From Microlunatus lacustris (GTDB taxonomy: Bacteria; Actinomycetota; Actinomycetes; Propionibacteriales; Propionibacteriaceae), in the NCBI GenBank assembly GCA_039527025.1, contig BAAAJN010000002.1:62001-126000 (forward strand): a stretch of DNA of 64,000 bases. Reading direction: 5' to 3'. Position numbers and translations under genes: made by a program. Position 1 is the first letter of the stretch, and every line of letters begins with the position of its first letter. Shown in pieces: positions 16,568 through 26,073 of the stretch. The notes under the pieces were generated by a model. That model worked only from the letters and a program-made list of their open reading frames with translations, was not told the DNA's origin and searched no databases.

Positions 16568-18136
16568 ATGACCGCCACCCAGGAGTCCCCCACCGCCGCG
16601 TCCGCCACCGGTCAGATCCGGGGCGTCCTCGACCTCGACCTGCCCGGCGCCACGATCAGCCGGCACCTCTACGGCCACTTCGCCGAGCACCTCGGCCGCT
16701 GCATCTACGGCGGCTTCTTCGTCGGCGAGGACTCACCCATCCCGAACGAGGGCGGCATCCGGCTGGACGTCGTCGAGGCGCTCCGGGCGCTGGCCATCCC
16801 CAACCTGCGCTGGCCGGGTGGCTGCTTCGCCGACGAGTACCACTGGCGCGACGGCGTCGGCCCGCGCGAGTCGCGGCCCACGATGGTGAACAGCCACTGG
16901 GGCGACGTCGTCGAGGACAACAGCTTCGGCACCCACGAGTTCATGGCCCTGTGCGAGCTGCTCGGCGCCGAGCCCTACGTCTCGGCCAACGTGGGCAGCG
17001 GGACCGTCCACGAGACCAGCGACTGGGTGGAGTACCTCACCCGGGCCGACGACAGCCCGATGGCGCGGCTGCGCCGGGAGAACGGCCGCGACGAGCCGTG
17101 GCCGGTGACCTTCTGGGGGCTGGGCAACGAGCCGTGGGGCTGCGGCGGCGGCATGCGTGCGGAGTTCTACGCCGACCTGGCCCGCCAGTTCGGCACCTAC
17201 AGCCGCAACCACGGCGAGAACAAGCTGTACCGGATCGCCGCCGGCGCGGCCGACGCCGACTACCACTGGACCGAGACGCTGATGAAGGGCCTGGGCCACT
17301 CCCTCGGCGGCCGCTCGGGGCCCCGGCACGGCGGCAACATCTACCAGGCGGTGTCCTTCCACTACTACACGGTGCCGGGACCCTGGCAGCACAAGGGCAG
17401 CGCGACCGAGTTCGACACCGAGGAGTACTACCGCACCCTGCACGAGGCCCAGCGGCTGCGCGGGATCCTGGCCGGGCACGCCGCGGTGATGGACGCCTAC
17501 GACCCGGAGCGGAACGTCGGGCTGGTCCTGGACGAGTGGGGCACCTGGTTCGACGTCGAGCCGGGGACCAACCCCGGATTCCTGTTCCAGCAGAACACCC
17601 TGCGCGACGCCCTCGTCGCCGGCGTGCACTTCGACGCCTTCCACGACCACGCCGAGCGGCTGGTGATGGCCAACATCGCGCAGACGGTCAACGTGCTGCA
17701 GGCGATGATCCTCACCGACGGCGAGACGATGGTGCTGACGCCGACCTACCACGTCTTCGCGATGAACCAGGGCCACCACGACGCCGCCCGGCTGCCGCTG
17801 GCCCTGCGCGACGTCCCCTCCCGGGGCGAGGGCGCCACCCAGGTCGAGCTGGTCTCGGCCTCGGCCAGCCGCAAGGGCGGCGGAGTGCTCATCTCGCTGA
17901 CCAACCTGGACGCCGACGGCCCGGTGACGGTGTCGCTGGACCTGCGCGGAGCCGGGGTGAGCGACGCGGTCGGACAGGTGCTGGCCGCGCCGGAGCTGCG
18001 GGCGCACAACACCCCAGACTCCCCCGAGGCGGTCCGGCCGGTGCCGCTGGAGGGCGTCGGGCTGCAGGACGGGACGCTCGTGGTCGAGCTGCCCGCGCAC
18101 TCCTTCGCCACCGTGCAGCTGACCCTGGCCGGTTAG
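16568..18136 (+). CDS. Alpha-L-arabinofuranosidase, GH51-like
   Basis: A 522-residue cytoplasmic glycoside hydrolase of clan GH-A. The TIM barrel starts at SRHLYGHFAEHLGRCIYGGFFVGEDS, has NLRWPGGCFADEYHW, and carries the catalytic acid/base Glu in GNEPWG (about E188) and the nucleophile Glu in LVLDEWGTWFD (about E323). The C-terminal beta domain ends at PAHSFATVQLTL. No signal peptide is present, so it would release arabinose from imported oligosaccharides. AGGAG lies four bases before the ATG. The next gene starts nine bases after the stop and is probably cotranscribed. Confidence 0.92.
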   Translation: MTATQESPTAASATGQIRGVLDLDLPGATISRHLYGHFAEHLGRCIYGGFFVGEDSPIPNEGGIRLDVVEALRALAIPNLRWPGGCFADEYHWRDGVGPRESRPTMVNSHWGDVVEDNSFGTHEFMALCELLGAEPYVSANVGSGTVHETSDWVEYLTRADDSPMARLRRENGRDEPWPVTFWGLGNEPWGCGGGMRAEFYADLARQFGTYSRNHGENKLYRIAAGAADADYHWTETLMKGLGHSLGGRSGPRHGGNIYQAVSFHYYTVPGPWQHKGSATEFDTEEYYRTLHEAQRLRGILAGHAAVMDAYDPERNVGLVLDEWGTWFDVEPGTNPGFLFQQNTLRDALVAGVHFDAFHDHAERLVMANIAQTVNVLQAMILTDGETMVLTPTYHVFAMNQGHHDAARLPLALRDVPSRGEGATQVELVSASASRKGGGVLISLTNLDADGPVTVSLDLRGAGVSDAVGQVLAAPELRAHNTPDSPEAVRPVPLEGVGLQDGTLVVELPAHSFATVQLTLAG

Positions 18137-18145
18137 GTCGGCGCG

Positions 18146-19990
18146 GTGGCCCCCGAGACCCCGACCCGCCCGACGCCGGACACCGTCACCGCCCTCGTCG
18201 GTGCCCTGCTCGACCTGCGCACCTGGCAGGCCTTCGACATCGACGCGGACGGCCGGGTGCTGGCCGGCCACGACGAGCTCGGCAGTCTGCAGCTGGTCGA
18301 GATCGAGCCCGACGGCACCCGCACGCCGTTGACGGACCTGCCGTCGCGCTGCACCGGGCGCTACGTGCCGGGCCGGCGTCAGGTCGTGGTCCAGCACGAC
18401 CAGGGCGGGGACGAGAACATGCAGCTCTCGCTGCTGGACCTCACCGACGGCTCCGTGACGCCGGCCACCCTGGAGCAGCTGACCCCGCTGGTGCACGACC
18501 CGGCCTCCATGCACGTGCTGCGCGACGTCACCCCCGACCACCTCGTCTACTCCACCAACCGGCGCAACGCCGTGGACATGGACGTCGTCGTGCGGGCCTG
18601 GGACACCGGGCACGAGGAGACGGTCTGGGACGGCGGCGGCTACGTCACCGACAGCGTCGTCTCCCACGACGGCGGCTCGGTGGCGGTCACCGCGCTGAGC
18701 CTGCGGCCGGCGTCCACCCTGGTCTTCCTGGCCGGACCGCGAGCGGTGGGTGGGGGCCGGGTGACCGACCCGGACGAGCACGCCTCGCACGCCTGCGGCG
18801 GCTGGACACCCGACGACGAGGCCCTGGTGCTGGCCTCCAACTCCGGACGGGAGTTCACCGCCGTCGTCCGGGTCGCCCTCGACGGCTCGAGCTGGCGCAC
18901 CCTGGTCGCCGACGACGAGCACGACCTCCAGGTCCGGCCCTCGCCGGACGGGTCGGCCCTGGTGGTCGGCCGGTTGGTCGACGGGGCCACCGAGCTGGCC
19001 GTGCACGAGGCCGACGGCACGCTCCGCTGCCCGGTGGCCCTGGACCGGCGCGGGGTGGCCGAGGTGGCCTGGGCCGCCGACTCCTCCCGGTTCGTGCTGA
19101 CCGTCTCCAGCCCGACGACGCCGGGCTCGCTGCTGGCCGTCGACGCGGCCACCGGCGTGGTGAGCACCGTGGTCGACGCCCGCGAGGACCTGCCCACGGA
19201 ACTCCCGGCGGGGCTGGTCGAGCCGACCTCGCACCGGGTGCCGACGCCCGACGGGGAGCAGGTGCCCTGCTTCGTCTACGCGCCCGCCACCCCGGTCCCG
19301 GCGCTGGCGGGGGCCTCGGTGGTGCTGGTGCACGGCGGCCCCGAGGGGGCGTCGACGCGGATGTTCAACCCGGTCGTCCAGGCCCTCACCGGCTGCGGGT
19401 TCACGGTCCTGGTGCCGAACGTCCGCGGCTCGGTGGGCTACGGCAAGCGCTGGTACAGCCTCGACGACGTCGACCTGCGGCTGGACTCGGTCGCCGACCT
19501 GGCCGCCCTGCACGCCTGGCTGCCCGAGCTCGGCCTCGACGCCGACCGGGCTGCGCTGTGGGGCGGCTCCTACGGCGGCTACATGGTGCTGGCCGGCGTG
19601 ACGATGCAGCCCGACCTCTGGGCGGCCGGGGTGGACATCGTCGGCATCTCGTCACTGGTCACCTTCCTGGAGAACACCTCGGCCTACCGACGCGCCTACC
19701 GGGAGCGGGAGTACGGCAGCCTCGAGCACGACCGCGAGCTGCTGGTGCGCGCCTCACCGGTGACCTACCTCGACCAGCTGCGCGCGCCGCTGTTCGTCAT
19801 CCACGGCGCCAACGACCCCCGGGTGCCGTTGTCGGAGGCGGAGCAGATCGTCGAGGCGCTCGCCGCCCGCGGCATCCCGCACGAGCTCAAGGTCTACCCC
19901 GACGAGGGCCACGGGCTGGCCAAGCGGGCCAACCGGAAGGACGCCTACCCGGCCGCCATCGGCTTCCTGGTGTCGCTGCTGGGCCGGTGA
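18146..19990 (+). CDS. S9 family prolyl-oligopeptidase-like hydrolase
   Basis: A 614-residue protein with an N-terminal beta-propeller-like half (repeated segments such as HDPASMHVLRDVTPDHLVYST and RPSPDGSALVVGRL) and a C-terminal alpha/beta-hydrolase domain. The catalytic serine is in GGSYGG (S475), the acid in GANDPRVPL (D557) and the histidine in DEGHGLAKR (H589). These fit the S9 family (acylaminoacyl peptidase/prolyl oligopeptidase). It has no signal peptide, so it acts in the cytosol on short peptides or esters. The GTG start at 18146 follows the GH51 stop by nine bases and lacks a strong ribosome site, which suggests translational coupling. Confidence 0.88.
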   Translation: MAPETPTRPTPDTVTALVGALLDLRTWQAFDIDADGRVLAGHDELGSLQLVEIEPDGTRTPLTDLPSRCTGRYVPGRRQVVVQHDQGGDENMQLSLLDLTDGSVTPATLEQLTPLVHDPASMHVLRDVTPDHLVYSTNRRNAVDMDVVVRAWDTGHEETVWDGGGYVTDSVVSHDGGSVAVTALSLRPASTLVFLAGPRAVGGGRVTDPDEHASHACGGWTPDDEALVLASNSGREFTAVVRVALDGSSWRTLVADDEHDLQVRPSPDGSALVVGRLVDGATELAVHEADGTLRCPVALDRRGVAEVAWAADSSRFVLTVSSPTTPGSLLAVDAATGVVSTVVDAREDLPTELPAGLVEPTSHRVPTPDGEQVPCFVYAPATPVPALAGASVVLVHGGPEGASTRMFNPVVQALTGCGFTVLVPNVRGSVGYGKRWYSLDDVDLRLDSVADLAALHAWLPELGLDADRAALWGGSYGGYMVLAGVTMQPDLWAAGVDIVGISSLVTFLENTSAYRRAYREREYGSLEHDRELLVRASPVTYLDQLRAPLFVIHGANDPRVPLSEAEQIVEALAARGIPHELKVYPDEGHGLAKRANRKDAYPAAIGFLVSLLGR

Positions 19991-20014
19991 CCGAAGACCC
20001 TGGGGAGGTCCGCG

Positions 20015-21253
20015 TCAACCCGCCGTCGGGGGGTCTGCGGCGCCCTGCAGAAGGGACGAGATGGCCGCCAGGCTGGCTCCGACGTCGAGGATGCGGTTGG
20101 CGGTCTCCTGCCCTGCGGCACCGAGCCGCTCGGCGTCCGCTGCTGAGGTGAGCAGCCGCACGACCGCCTCGGCGAACTGCGGCGCCGCGTCGGCGACCAG
20201 CAGGTCGTCCCCAGCCCGCAGCCCGATCCCTGCCATCCCGCGCGCCGTGGTGACCACCGGAACTCCCACCGACAGGTACTCGACGAGCTTGATGTTGACC
20301 CCCGAGCCCGACACGGCCGGGTTGACCGCGACCATGCTGCCCAGCAGGTACTCGACCGGGTCGGCGACGTCGCCGTGCAGCTCGGCCCGAGCTGTCGCCT
20401 CGACCACGCTCCGGACGTGCGAGGTCGGCTTGCGTCCCACGACCCGCCAGCGGGCAGCGGGAACCGCCGCCAGGACCGCCGGCCACACCTGTTCGGCGAA
20501 CCAGCCGATGGCGTCATGGTTGGTGGCGACGTCGAGGGCGCCGACGAAGGTCACCACCGGATCGGCCGGCCTGACCCAGGACGGACGCTCCGAGGGGTTC
20601 CGGTCGCCGAGCGCGAAACTGGGGACGTGGACCACGGGCACGCGTGATCGGGCTGCTCGGACCCGGGCGTCGGAGGCGGAGATGTCCGCGATCCCGGTCA
20701 GCCAGCGGGCCCGCTCCAGCGCTCGTTCGTCCCGGTCGACTCGCCAGGCCTCCGCACGCGTCGCCCAGCTCCTCGGGAAGCTCGCGGAATCCGCCAGGGC
20801 GTGGTGGTAGGGGCCCTCGAGGTTGTGCTGCCGCAGCACCGTGGGCAGGCCCAGCTCCCGAGCCAGACGTTCTCCGATCCCCGAGGACTTGTAGTGGAAG
20901 ATGACCACCGCGTCCACCTCGGGCGCCGCCGCCCGGACTCGAGCCGCCAGGTCGGCCGGCGCCGGCCGGGACGCGACCACGTAGGGCTTGCACGACGCCG
21001 CTGACCACAGCGACCGGCGACGCGGGACCACCAGGACTGGTGCGGGAGCGACGAGCTGGCGGATGGCACCGAGGTCGTCCTCCCGTCCCTGGGCCGCGGG
21101 GTCGTCGTCGGTCGGCAGGATGAGCGCGGCGATCAGCCCTCGGGCTGCCGCCGCCTGGACGAAGCCGAGGTGCTCGCGCTCACCGCCACCGGTCGCGGGG
21201 ATGAACGGGGAGTCGGCGACGACCAGCCAACGAGCAGGCCCTGGAGCAGTCAC
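20015..21253 (-). CDS. Glycosyltransferase (GT4/GT-B type) of the exopolysaccharide locus
   Basis: A 412-residue glycosyltransferase. The N-terminal domain begins ARWLVVADSPFIPATGGGEREHLGFVQA with the glycine-rich loop; the C-terminal Rossmann domain has VTFVGALDVATNHDAIGWFAEQVWP, WRVVGRKP, and the donor-binding stretch VNPAVSGSGVNIKLVEYLSVGVPVVTT with the family glutamate. The start is the GTG at 21253, with a perfect AGGAGG seven bases before it; the frame runs further upstream but without such a site. Its nearest relative in the window is the transferase at 27542-28849. It is the last gene of a minus-strand pair with the GH26-like gene and would add a sugar to the lipid-linked repeat unit in the cytoplasm. 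Confidence 0.88.
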   Translation of the reverse strand: MTAPGPARWLVVADSPFIPATGGGEREHLGFVQAAAARGLIAALILPTDDDPAAQGREDDLGAIRQLVAPAPVLVVPRRRSLWSAASCKPYVVASRPAPADLAARVRAAAPEVDAVVIFHYKSSGIGERLARELGLPTVLRQHNLEGPYHHALADSASFPRSWATRAEAWRVDRDERALERARWLTGIADISASDARVRAARSRVPVVHVPSFALGDRNPSERPSWVRPADPVVTFVGALDVATNHDAIGWFAEQVWPAVLAAVPAARWRVVGRKPTSHVRSVVEATARAELHGDVADPVEYLLGSMVAVNPAVSGSGVNIKLVEYLSVGVPVVTTARGMAGIGLRAGDDLLVADAAPQFAEAVVRLLTSAADAERLGAAGQETANRILDVGASLAAISSLLQGAADPPTAG

Positions 21254-21323
21254 GACTCGTCCTCCTGAGCAGGCGCAGCGAGGCTGCGCAGGGTGGGCTC
21301 GTCCCGCCGACGACGTCCGGTGA

Positions 21324-22514
21324 TCACCACAACCGCCGGTACAGCTCGGCAGACTTCCGCATCTGCACGGGGTCCCAGAGGCTGTTGGCGAGCGTCGTCT
21401 CCGGTTCGCTGAAGTAGCTCTCGAGCACGAGGACGTCGGCGTTCGCCTCGAAGAAGTCCCGCACCTTCTCGACGAAGAACGGGTTGTCACCGACACCGTC
21501 CTGCTGGGTGCTGGCGAGCCCCCACTCCGGGTAGGTCAGCCCCTTGCCGTGGGCGCGGGCGAAGTCAGCGACGTCGGCGATGCCGACCGAGTCCGCCGGC
21601 CGGATCGTGGCCTGCCAGCTCGCCTCGTCGGTCGAGCGGGTGTTGTGCCAGTCGTAGAAGTCGCAGCCGACCAGGTCGACCGCGTCGTCTCCCGGGTAGA
21701 GCAGGGTCAACGCGTCCATCCGGTCCTGCTGACCGCGGAGCGCGGTCCCGCAACCCAGGTCGAAGTCGATGACCAGGTCGGGAGCGATGCCACGCAGCAC
21801 GCCCACGACGTGCCGGTACGCAGCCACGTAGGCACCGGCCGTCGAAGCCGTGGCGTTCCAGGGGAACCAGTCCCCGTTCGCCTCCCAGCCGATCCTGACG
21901 ATCGAGTTGCCGCGGCCGCTGTCCACCAGGTCGCGCGCCACCTGCTCGTAGACCCAGTCGTGGTCGCCGGCGACCACGCTGGCGAAGTCGTCACTGCCCT
22001 TCTCGTCCGGCAGCATGGGCAGGCCGTAGGCGAGGACCCCCTGGAAGCCGGTGAAGGTCTCGATGTGCCAGCGCGAGTCGTGGATCGACTGCCACGTCTG
22101 CGTCTCCGGGTAGACCGTCGCTGCATCGACCGGGGTACCGCGCCAGTCGCCGAAACCGTTGACGCGAGCTGTCGAAGCGACACCACCGGCTGCCCACGCC
22201 CCGGAGTGCCACGGCTGCTCCGACGGCGCCAGCCCCAGCAGCCGTCGGGCTCTCTCCTCCGACGGCGGTCCACCCGCGAGCGCGGGCAGCGTGCCCGGCT
22301 CGGGTGGAACGGAACCGCCGCGCACCAGGAGGACCCCGAGCACGAGAGCCCCGATCACCAGCGGAACCCCCAGCAGGAGCCATCCACGGTGCGGCCGCCG
22401 GGAACGGGCGGCGACGGGCACCTCCGCCCGAGCGCCCGCCGCGAGATCCCGACCGTTGCCCGTCGGCCCCGGCCGGTGGACCGAGGGGGACGCTGGGGTC
22501 AGAGGCACAGTCAT
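21324..22514 (-). CDS. Membrane-anchored GH26-like glycoside hydrolase
   Basis: About 396 residues. After a basic cytoplasmic tail a single hydrophobic segment (WLLLGVPLVIGALVLGVLLV) anchors the protein with its catalytic domain outside. The barrel holds the likely acid/base Glu in IVRIGWEANGDWFPW and the nucleophile Glu in LTYPEWGLAS, the pattern of clan GH-A, closest to GH26-type endo-mannanase-like enzymes. It is a paralogue of the secreted enzyme at 42653-44365: both share RIGWE/RLGWE, YPGDD, ADFAR and GDNPF blocks. It is located next to glycosyltransferases, so it probably trims or releases the exopolysaccharide. The ATG at 22514 is chosen because it begins just before the anchor; the ribosome site is weak. 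Confidence 0.82.
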   Translation of the reverse strand: MTVPLTPASPSVHRPGPTGNGRDLAAGARAEVPVAARSRRPHRGWLLLGVPLVIGALVLGVLLVRGGSVPPEPGTLPALAGGPPSEERARRLLGLAPSEQPWHSGAWAAGGVASTARVNGFGDWRGTPVDAATVYPETQTWQSIHDSRWHIETFTGFQGVLAYGLPMLPDEKGSDDFASVVAGDHDWVYEQVARDLVDSGRGNSIVRIGWEANGDWFPWNATASTAGAYVAAYRHVVGVLRGIAPDLVIDFDLGCGTALRGQQDRMDALTLLYPGDDAVDLVGCDFYDWHNTRSTDEASWQATIRPADSVGIADVADFARAHGKGLTYPEWGLASTQQDGVGDNPFFVEKVRDFFEANADVLVLESYFSEPETTLANSLWDPVQMRKSAELYRRLW

Positions 22515-23050
22515 CGAGACGCTCGCTTCGATAGCAGGGACGAGGGGGCGCCGATGCCCGTCTCCGAAGAGCCCGGTCAGCGTGCCCCGACGTCGGACAC
22601 CCACCATGCCTGCTGTCCCGCGCCCCGGTCGCGAGGACCAGGGAGGACGACGGCTGGGAGCCCTTGCTGCGGGGGGCCAGCTGAGTCGTCGACGCTACCA
22701 GTCGTCGCTTGAACCCGGGGGTCTTTGGCTAGCCAGTCCTCCCGCGGCATGCTGATTCTTGCCGGCCGCGAAAGCGGTCCCGGATTGGTAACAGAACAGG
22801 GCGGCGTCTCCAGATGTCCACGTGGCCCCCACCATTCCTCTAATCTGGTCAGCGGAATGGGAAATGCCGGCCGTGGTCGGTTCATGGCTACGAGGTGCCG
22901 AGAGTGGTTGACGAGAACTCCGCGCGGCTTCCGGCAACCAATGGTGGACCGGTCGACGACTACTCGTGTGCCAGGCTCCTTCGCGAAGAGCGCCGGCGTC
23001 CAGCCAGGGCTCGGCGGACACGACCCGGGGCCGGCAACTACAGGAGCGAC
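22515..23050. other. 536-base divergent intergenic region in the exopolysaccharide locus
   Basis: No conserved gene is recognised between the GH26-like gene and the divergent acyltransferase. Base composition is less GC-rich than the flanks, for example around 22730-22860, and it must contain promoters for both directions. I found no convincing -35/-10 pair or riboswitch fold by eye. Confidence 0.5.
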
Positions 23051-23596
23051 ATGGCAACACTGACCGAGCTGATCCGCGCCGACCTGGTCCAGATGGCCGA
23101 AGGGCAGCCGCTGACCAGGCAGCGGGTGCTGCTCCGCCTGGCGGTCCACGCTCGGTGGCGCGCCGTCATCGCTCTCCGACTGGCGCAGCGGGCGATGCAG
23201 ACGTCGGTGACACGCCCCCTGGGGCTGCTCATCGCCGATCGCGTGCTGTCCAGCAGCGGCGCCGAGCTCCGGCCGACCAGCAGCATAGGTCCCGGGCTGG
23301 TGCTCAAGCACACCACCGGCATCGTCGTCGGCGGTGAGGTGGTGGCCGGTGAGCGGTTGACGCTGCACCAGAACGTCACGATCGGTGATCGTCGCCCCTT
23401 CGGTGGACAGCCCACGCTCGGGGACGACGTCACCCTCGGAGCCGGCGCCTGCGTCCTCGGCCCCATCACCCTCGGCGACCGCGTGAGTGTGGCGGCGAAT
23501 GCTGTCGTGCTGGAGGACGTGCCCTCCGACAGCCTGGTGGGCGGGATACCCGCCAGGGTGCTGCGCACGCTCACCCCCCTCCCCCCCTCGAGCTGA
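23051..23596 (+). CDS. Hexapeptide-repeat (left-handed beta-helix) acyltransferase
   Basis: A 181-residue protein of the serine-acetyltransferase-like LbetaH family. After an N-terminal helical region (RRWRAVIALRLAQRAM) the coils are seen as IGPGLVLKHTTGIVVGGEVVAGERLTLHQNVTIGD, then LGDDVTLGAGACVLGPITLGDRVSVAANAVVLEDVP, with the catalytic histidine probably in KHTTG or LHQNV. The end GGIPARVLR is typical. It heads a plus-strand operon with the Wzz-like and Wzy-like genes, which suggests O-acetylation of the exopolysaccharide rather than cysteine synthesis. AGGAG lies four bases before the ATG at 23051; the open frame reaches further upstream but that part has no resemblance to the family. Confidence 0.82.
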   Translation: MATLTELIRADLVQMAEGQPLTRQRVLLRLAVHARWRAVIALRLAQRAMQTSVTRPLGLLIADRVLSSSGAELRPTSSIGPGLVLKHTTGIVVGGEVVAGERLTLHQNVTIGDRRPFGGQPTLGDDVTLGAGACVLGPITLGDRVSVAANAVVLEDVPSDSLVGGIPARVLRTLTPLPPSS

Positions 23597-23671
23597 CGCG
23601 CTCACCCCATCGTTTCGTCTCACCCCCGGACGCCTCGGCCGACGGGTCTCAACAACGCAAGGAGCTTCACC

Positions 23672-24808
23672 GTGACCGCACGGGTCAGCACGCACCCCTC
23701 CCGCTGGAGCCGCTCGGCGGTCCCAGCAGTCCGCCGCTGGATCGTCATCCCCCTGCTGCTGGGCCTCCTCGGTGGCCTCGCTGGTGCTGCCGCGGGCAGC
23801 GTCAGCCGCGCGAGCGCCGAGGCGCTGCTGCTGGTCCAGACCGACACCTCGACGGGCATCAGCAACGACCTCGCGGCGGAGAACGCTGCCGTCCAGCTGT
23901 CCACCCGCGAGATCTTCACCGCGGCGGCCGAGGAGTCCGGCGGGGACGCACGCGACCTGCAGGCCAGGTCGGAGGTCGTCGCGGTCCCCAACAGCCAGAT
24001 CGTCTCCATCACGATCACCGCCCCCACCGCGGAGCAGGCGGTTGCTGAGACCGACGCCGTCGCCGCAGCTGCGGTGGCTGCCGGCCCCAACCGGACACCA
24101 CAGGCGCTGGAGCAGCTGACCGCAGCCACCCGCGACCTCATCGAGGCCGACGACCTCGGCGACTCCTCCGCCGAGCAGGCCCGGATCGACCGTCTCGGCG
24201 ACGCGCTCGGAGCCGCACAGGCGGCCCTGGTGGCGAGCGCGAACCAGCTCCAGCTGCTGCAGAGCGCCGAGCCCAACAACCGGCTCCCCGGGGGACCCGT
24301 GCTCGGCCTCCTCGGCGCACTCTCCGGCGCCCTGCTCGGGTTGGCCGCAGCGCTGCTGCTCGGTGTACGTCGAGGCACCGTCAAGTCCGCGCGGGACCTC
24401 GCTGACCTCTACCCGAGGGCTGCCGTCATCAACGCCTCCGACCTCGCGCAGACGATGGAGATCGAGCGGGACGCCCAGACGGTCATCGTCGCCGGCACCC
24501 GCGGCGCGAAGCTGTCCACGGTCACCCAGACGGTGCAGGACGCACTCGCCGCCACCGGCAAGCGGATCGTGCGGGCCGACAGCCTGGCCGGCGCCCCGGT
24601 CGGTGAGCCGCCGAACGGGCACATCAACCTCGTCACCACCACCCTGTCCGAGACGGTCCTGCGCCGTGCCAGCCGCGACGAGGGCTCGGTGCTCATCGTC
24701 CCGGTGCAGCCTCAGGTGACCAAGCTGGAAGCGGTGGACGAGTTCGCGTCCCGGCTGGCCGACCGGTCCTACCTGCTCGTGGACAACAGGGCGCCGGAGT
24801 GGGACTGA
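23672..24808 (+). CDS. Wzz/BY-kinase-like polysaccharide co-polymerase with degenerate nucleotide domain
   Basis: A 378-residue membrane protein. One membrane helix lies near residues 22-45 and another near 210-230, enclosing an extracytoplasmic region with coiled-coil character (ALEQLTAATRDLIEADDLGD), the layout of Wzz-type chain-length regulators. The cytoplasmic C-terminal part has a Rossmann-like beginning (AQTVIVAGTRGAKLSTVTQ, about 268-285) at the position where bacterial tyrosine kinases keep a Walker A motif, but it lacks GK[ST], so kinase activity is unlikely. It would control chain length with the Wzy-like protein encoded next. The GTG at 23672 has AAGGAG eight bases upstream. It overlaps the next gene by ten bases. 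Confidence 0.75.
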   Translation: MTARVSTHPSRWSRSAVPAVRRWIVIPLLLGLLGGLAGAAAGSVSRASAEALLLVQTDTSTGISNDLAAENAAVQLSTREIFTAAAEESGGDARDLQARSEVVAVPNSQIVSITITAPTAEQAVAETDAVAAAAVAAGPNRTPQALEQLTAATRDLIEADDLGDSSAEQARIDRLGDALGAAQAALVASANQLQLLQSAEPNNRLPGGPVLGLLGALSGALLGLAAALLLGVRRGTVKSARDLADLYPRAAVINASDLAQTMEIERDAQTVIVAGTRGAKLSTVTQTVQDALAATGKRIVRADSLAGAPVGEPPNGHINLVTTTLSETVLRRASRDEGSVLIVPVQPQVTKLEAVDEFASRLADRSYLLVDNRAPEWD

Positions 24809-26073
24809 GCGCCCAGGTGGCCCTCCCGGTCCGGGCTGAGGTCAGGCTGTCCAGCGCGAGCTGGAAGACCGACCCCGTCGTCTGGGCGACCTCCCTCTTC
24901 CTCGCCACGTTCCTGCTGCAGCGGATCGCGGTGCCCGGGCTCCCCGTCCCGATCACCGTGCCGCTGGCGGTCGGCTGGGTGGGCCTGGCCCTCCTGCTCG
25001 GGGTCGTCGACCTCAACAGGGTCCGCGCTGTGCTGTGGCTGACCGCTGCTGGCCTGAGTGGTCTGCTCGTGACGCTGCAGATGATCACCCTGGTGAAGCC
25101 GTTCGTCAGCGTCAACAGCTGGGCGCTGTGGATCGTGATGTGGCTGCCCCTGGTCGTGCAGCTCCGGGAGCGGGACCGGATCACCTACCTCCGGTTCGCC
25201 CGGACCGTCGCTCAGGTCGGCCTCGGCCTCGCGGCGCTGTCGCTGCTGTTCCTCGGCTCGCAGGTGGTCGGCATCCGCTACCACGACTGGCTGTCGACGG
25301 TCGTCCCGCAGAACCTGCTCGTGCAGGACTACATCATCTCCTACCCGATCACCTACGGCTCCCCGCTGTACAAGTCGAACGGTTGGATCGCGCTGGAGCC
25401 GTCGTTCATGTCCTTCTTCCTCGGGGTCGCCCTGATCTGCGCCCTGCTGGCCGGGGTCCGGGTCTGGCAGGTCCTCTTCCTCGGCGCCGGACTGCTCAGC
25501 ACCGTCGCCGGCTCCGGCATCGCCCTCGTCGGGGTGTTCCTGCTCGCTCTGGCGGTCCAGGGCCGGATCGGTGAGCTGCGCCGGTACCTGATCCCCGGAG
25601 CGGTCGTCGGCGTGCTGTTCGGCTCGACCGTCCTCGGCGAGGCGGTGCTGAGCAGGGTCACCGAAGCCGGGGAGTCGAACTCCTCCACGTCGCTGCGCTC
25701 CGTCGAGCCGTACGTCCAGTTGTGGCCGCACTGGCTCGCGGACCCGGTCGGCATCTTCATCGGTCACGGGCCGGGCTCCTCGGCCAACGTCGTCGCGGGT
25801 CTCGGCATCGACGGCCTGCTCGTCCCGAGCGTCGCCAAACTGCTGTACGACTACGGGCTGCTCGGCGGCGCCCTGCTGGTCGCCCTGATGGCGAGCACCT
25901 ACTTCCACGGTCCCTCGTCGGCGTTCGCGATCAGCCTGGCAGCGTCCATGTTCCTCATCCAGGGGGCGGCCCAGCCGCTGGTGATCTGCTCCATCCTGCT
26001 CATCTCCTTGTGGGCACCGACCCGCTCCGCCGCTGGCGGGGGTCCGCGCCGCGGCCGACCGCCGCGGAGCTGA
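24799..26073 (+). CDS. Wzy/O-antigen-ligase-like polysaccharide polymerase
   Basis: A 424-residue protein with about ten to twelve hydrophobic helices and a large extracytoplasmic loop (about residues 140-200, HDWLSTVVPQNLLVQDYIIS ... LYKSNGWIALEPSFMSFFLGV), the usual shape of Wzy and O-antigen ligases. The tract NGWIALEPSF is comparable to the conserved loop of EPS polymerases. It probably links lipid-borne repeat units in the outer leaflet. It starts at a GTG inside the last codons of the Wzz-like gene, so the two are translationally coupled. It is not certain that it polymerises rather than ligates. Confidence 0.75.
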   Translation: MGLSAQVALPVRAEVRLSSASWKTDPVVWATSLFLATFLLQRIAVPGLPVPITVPLAVGWVGLALLLGVVDLNRVRAVLWLTAAGLSGLLVTLQMITLVKPFVSVNSWALWIVMWLPLVVQLRERDRITYLRFARTVAQVGLGLAALSLLFLGSQVVGIRYHDWLSTVVPQNLLVQDYIISYPITYGSPLYKSNGWIALEPSFMSFFLGVALICALLAGVRVWQVLFLGAGLLSTVAGSGIALVGVFLLALAVQGRIGELRRYLIPGAVVGVLFGSTVLGEAVLSRVTEAGESNSSTSLRSVEPYVQLWPHWLADPVGIFIGHGPGSSANVVAGLGIDGLLVPSVAKLLYDYGLLGGALLVALMASTYFHGPSSAFAISLAASMFLIQGAAQPLVICSILLISLWAPTRSAAGGGPRRGRPPRS

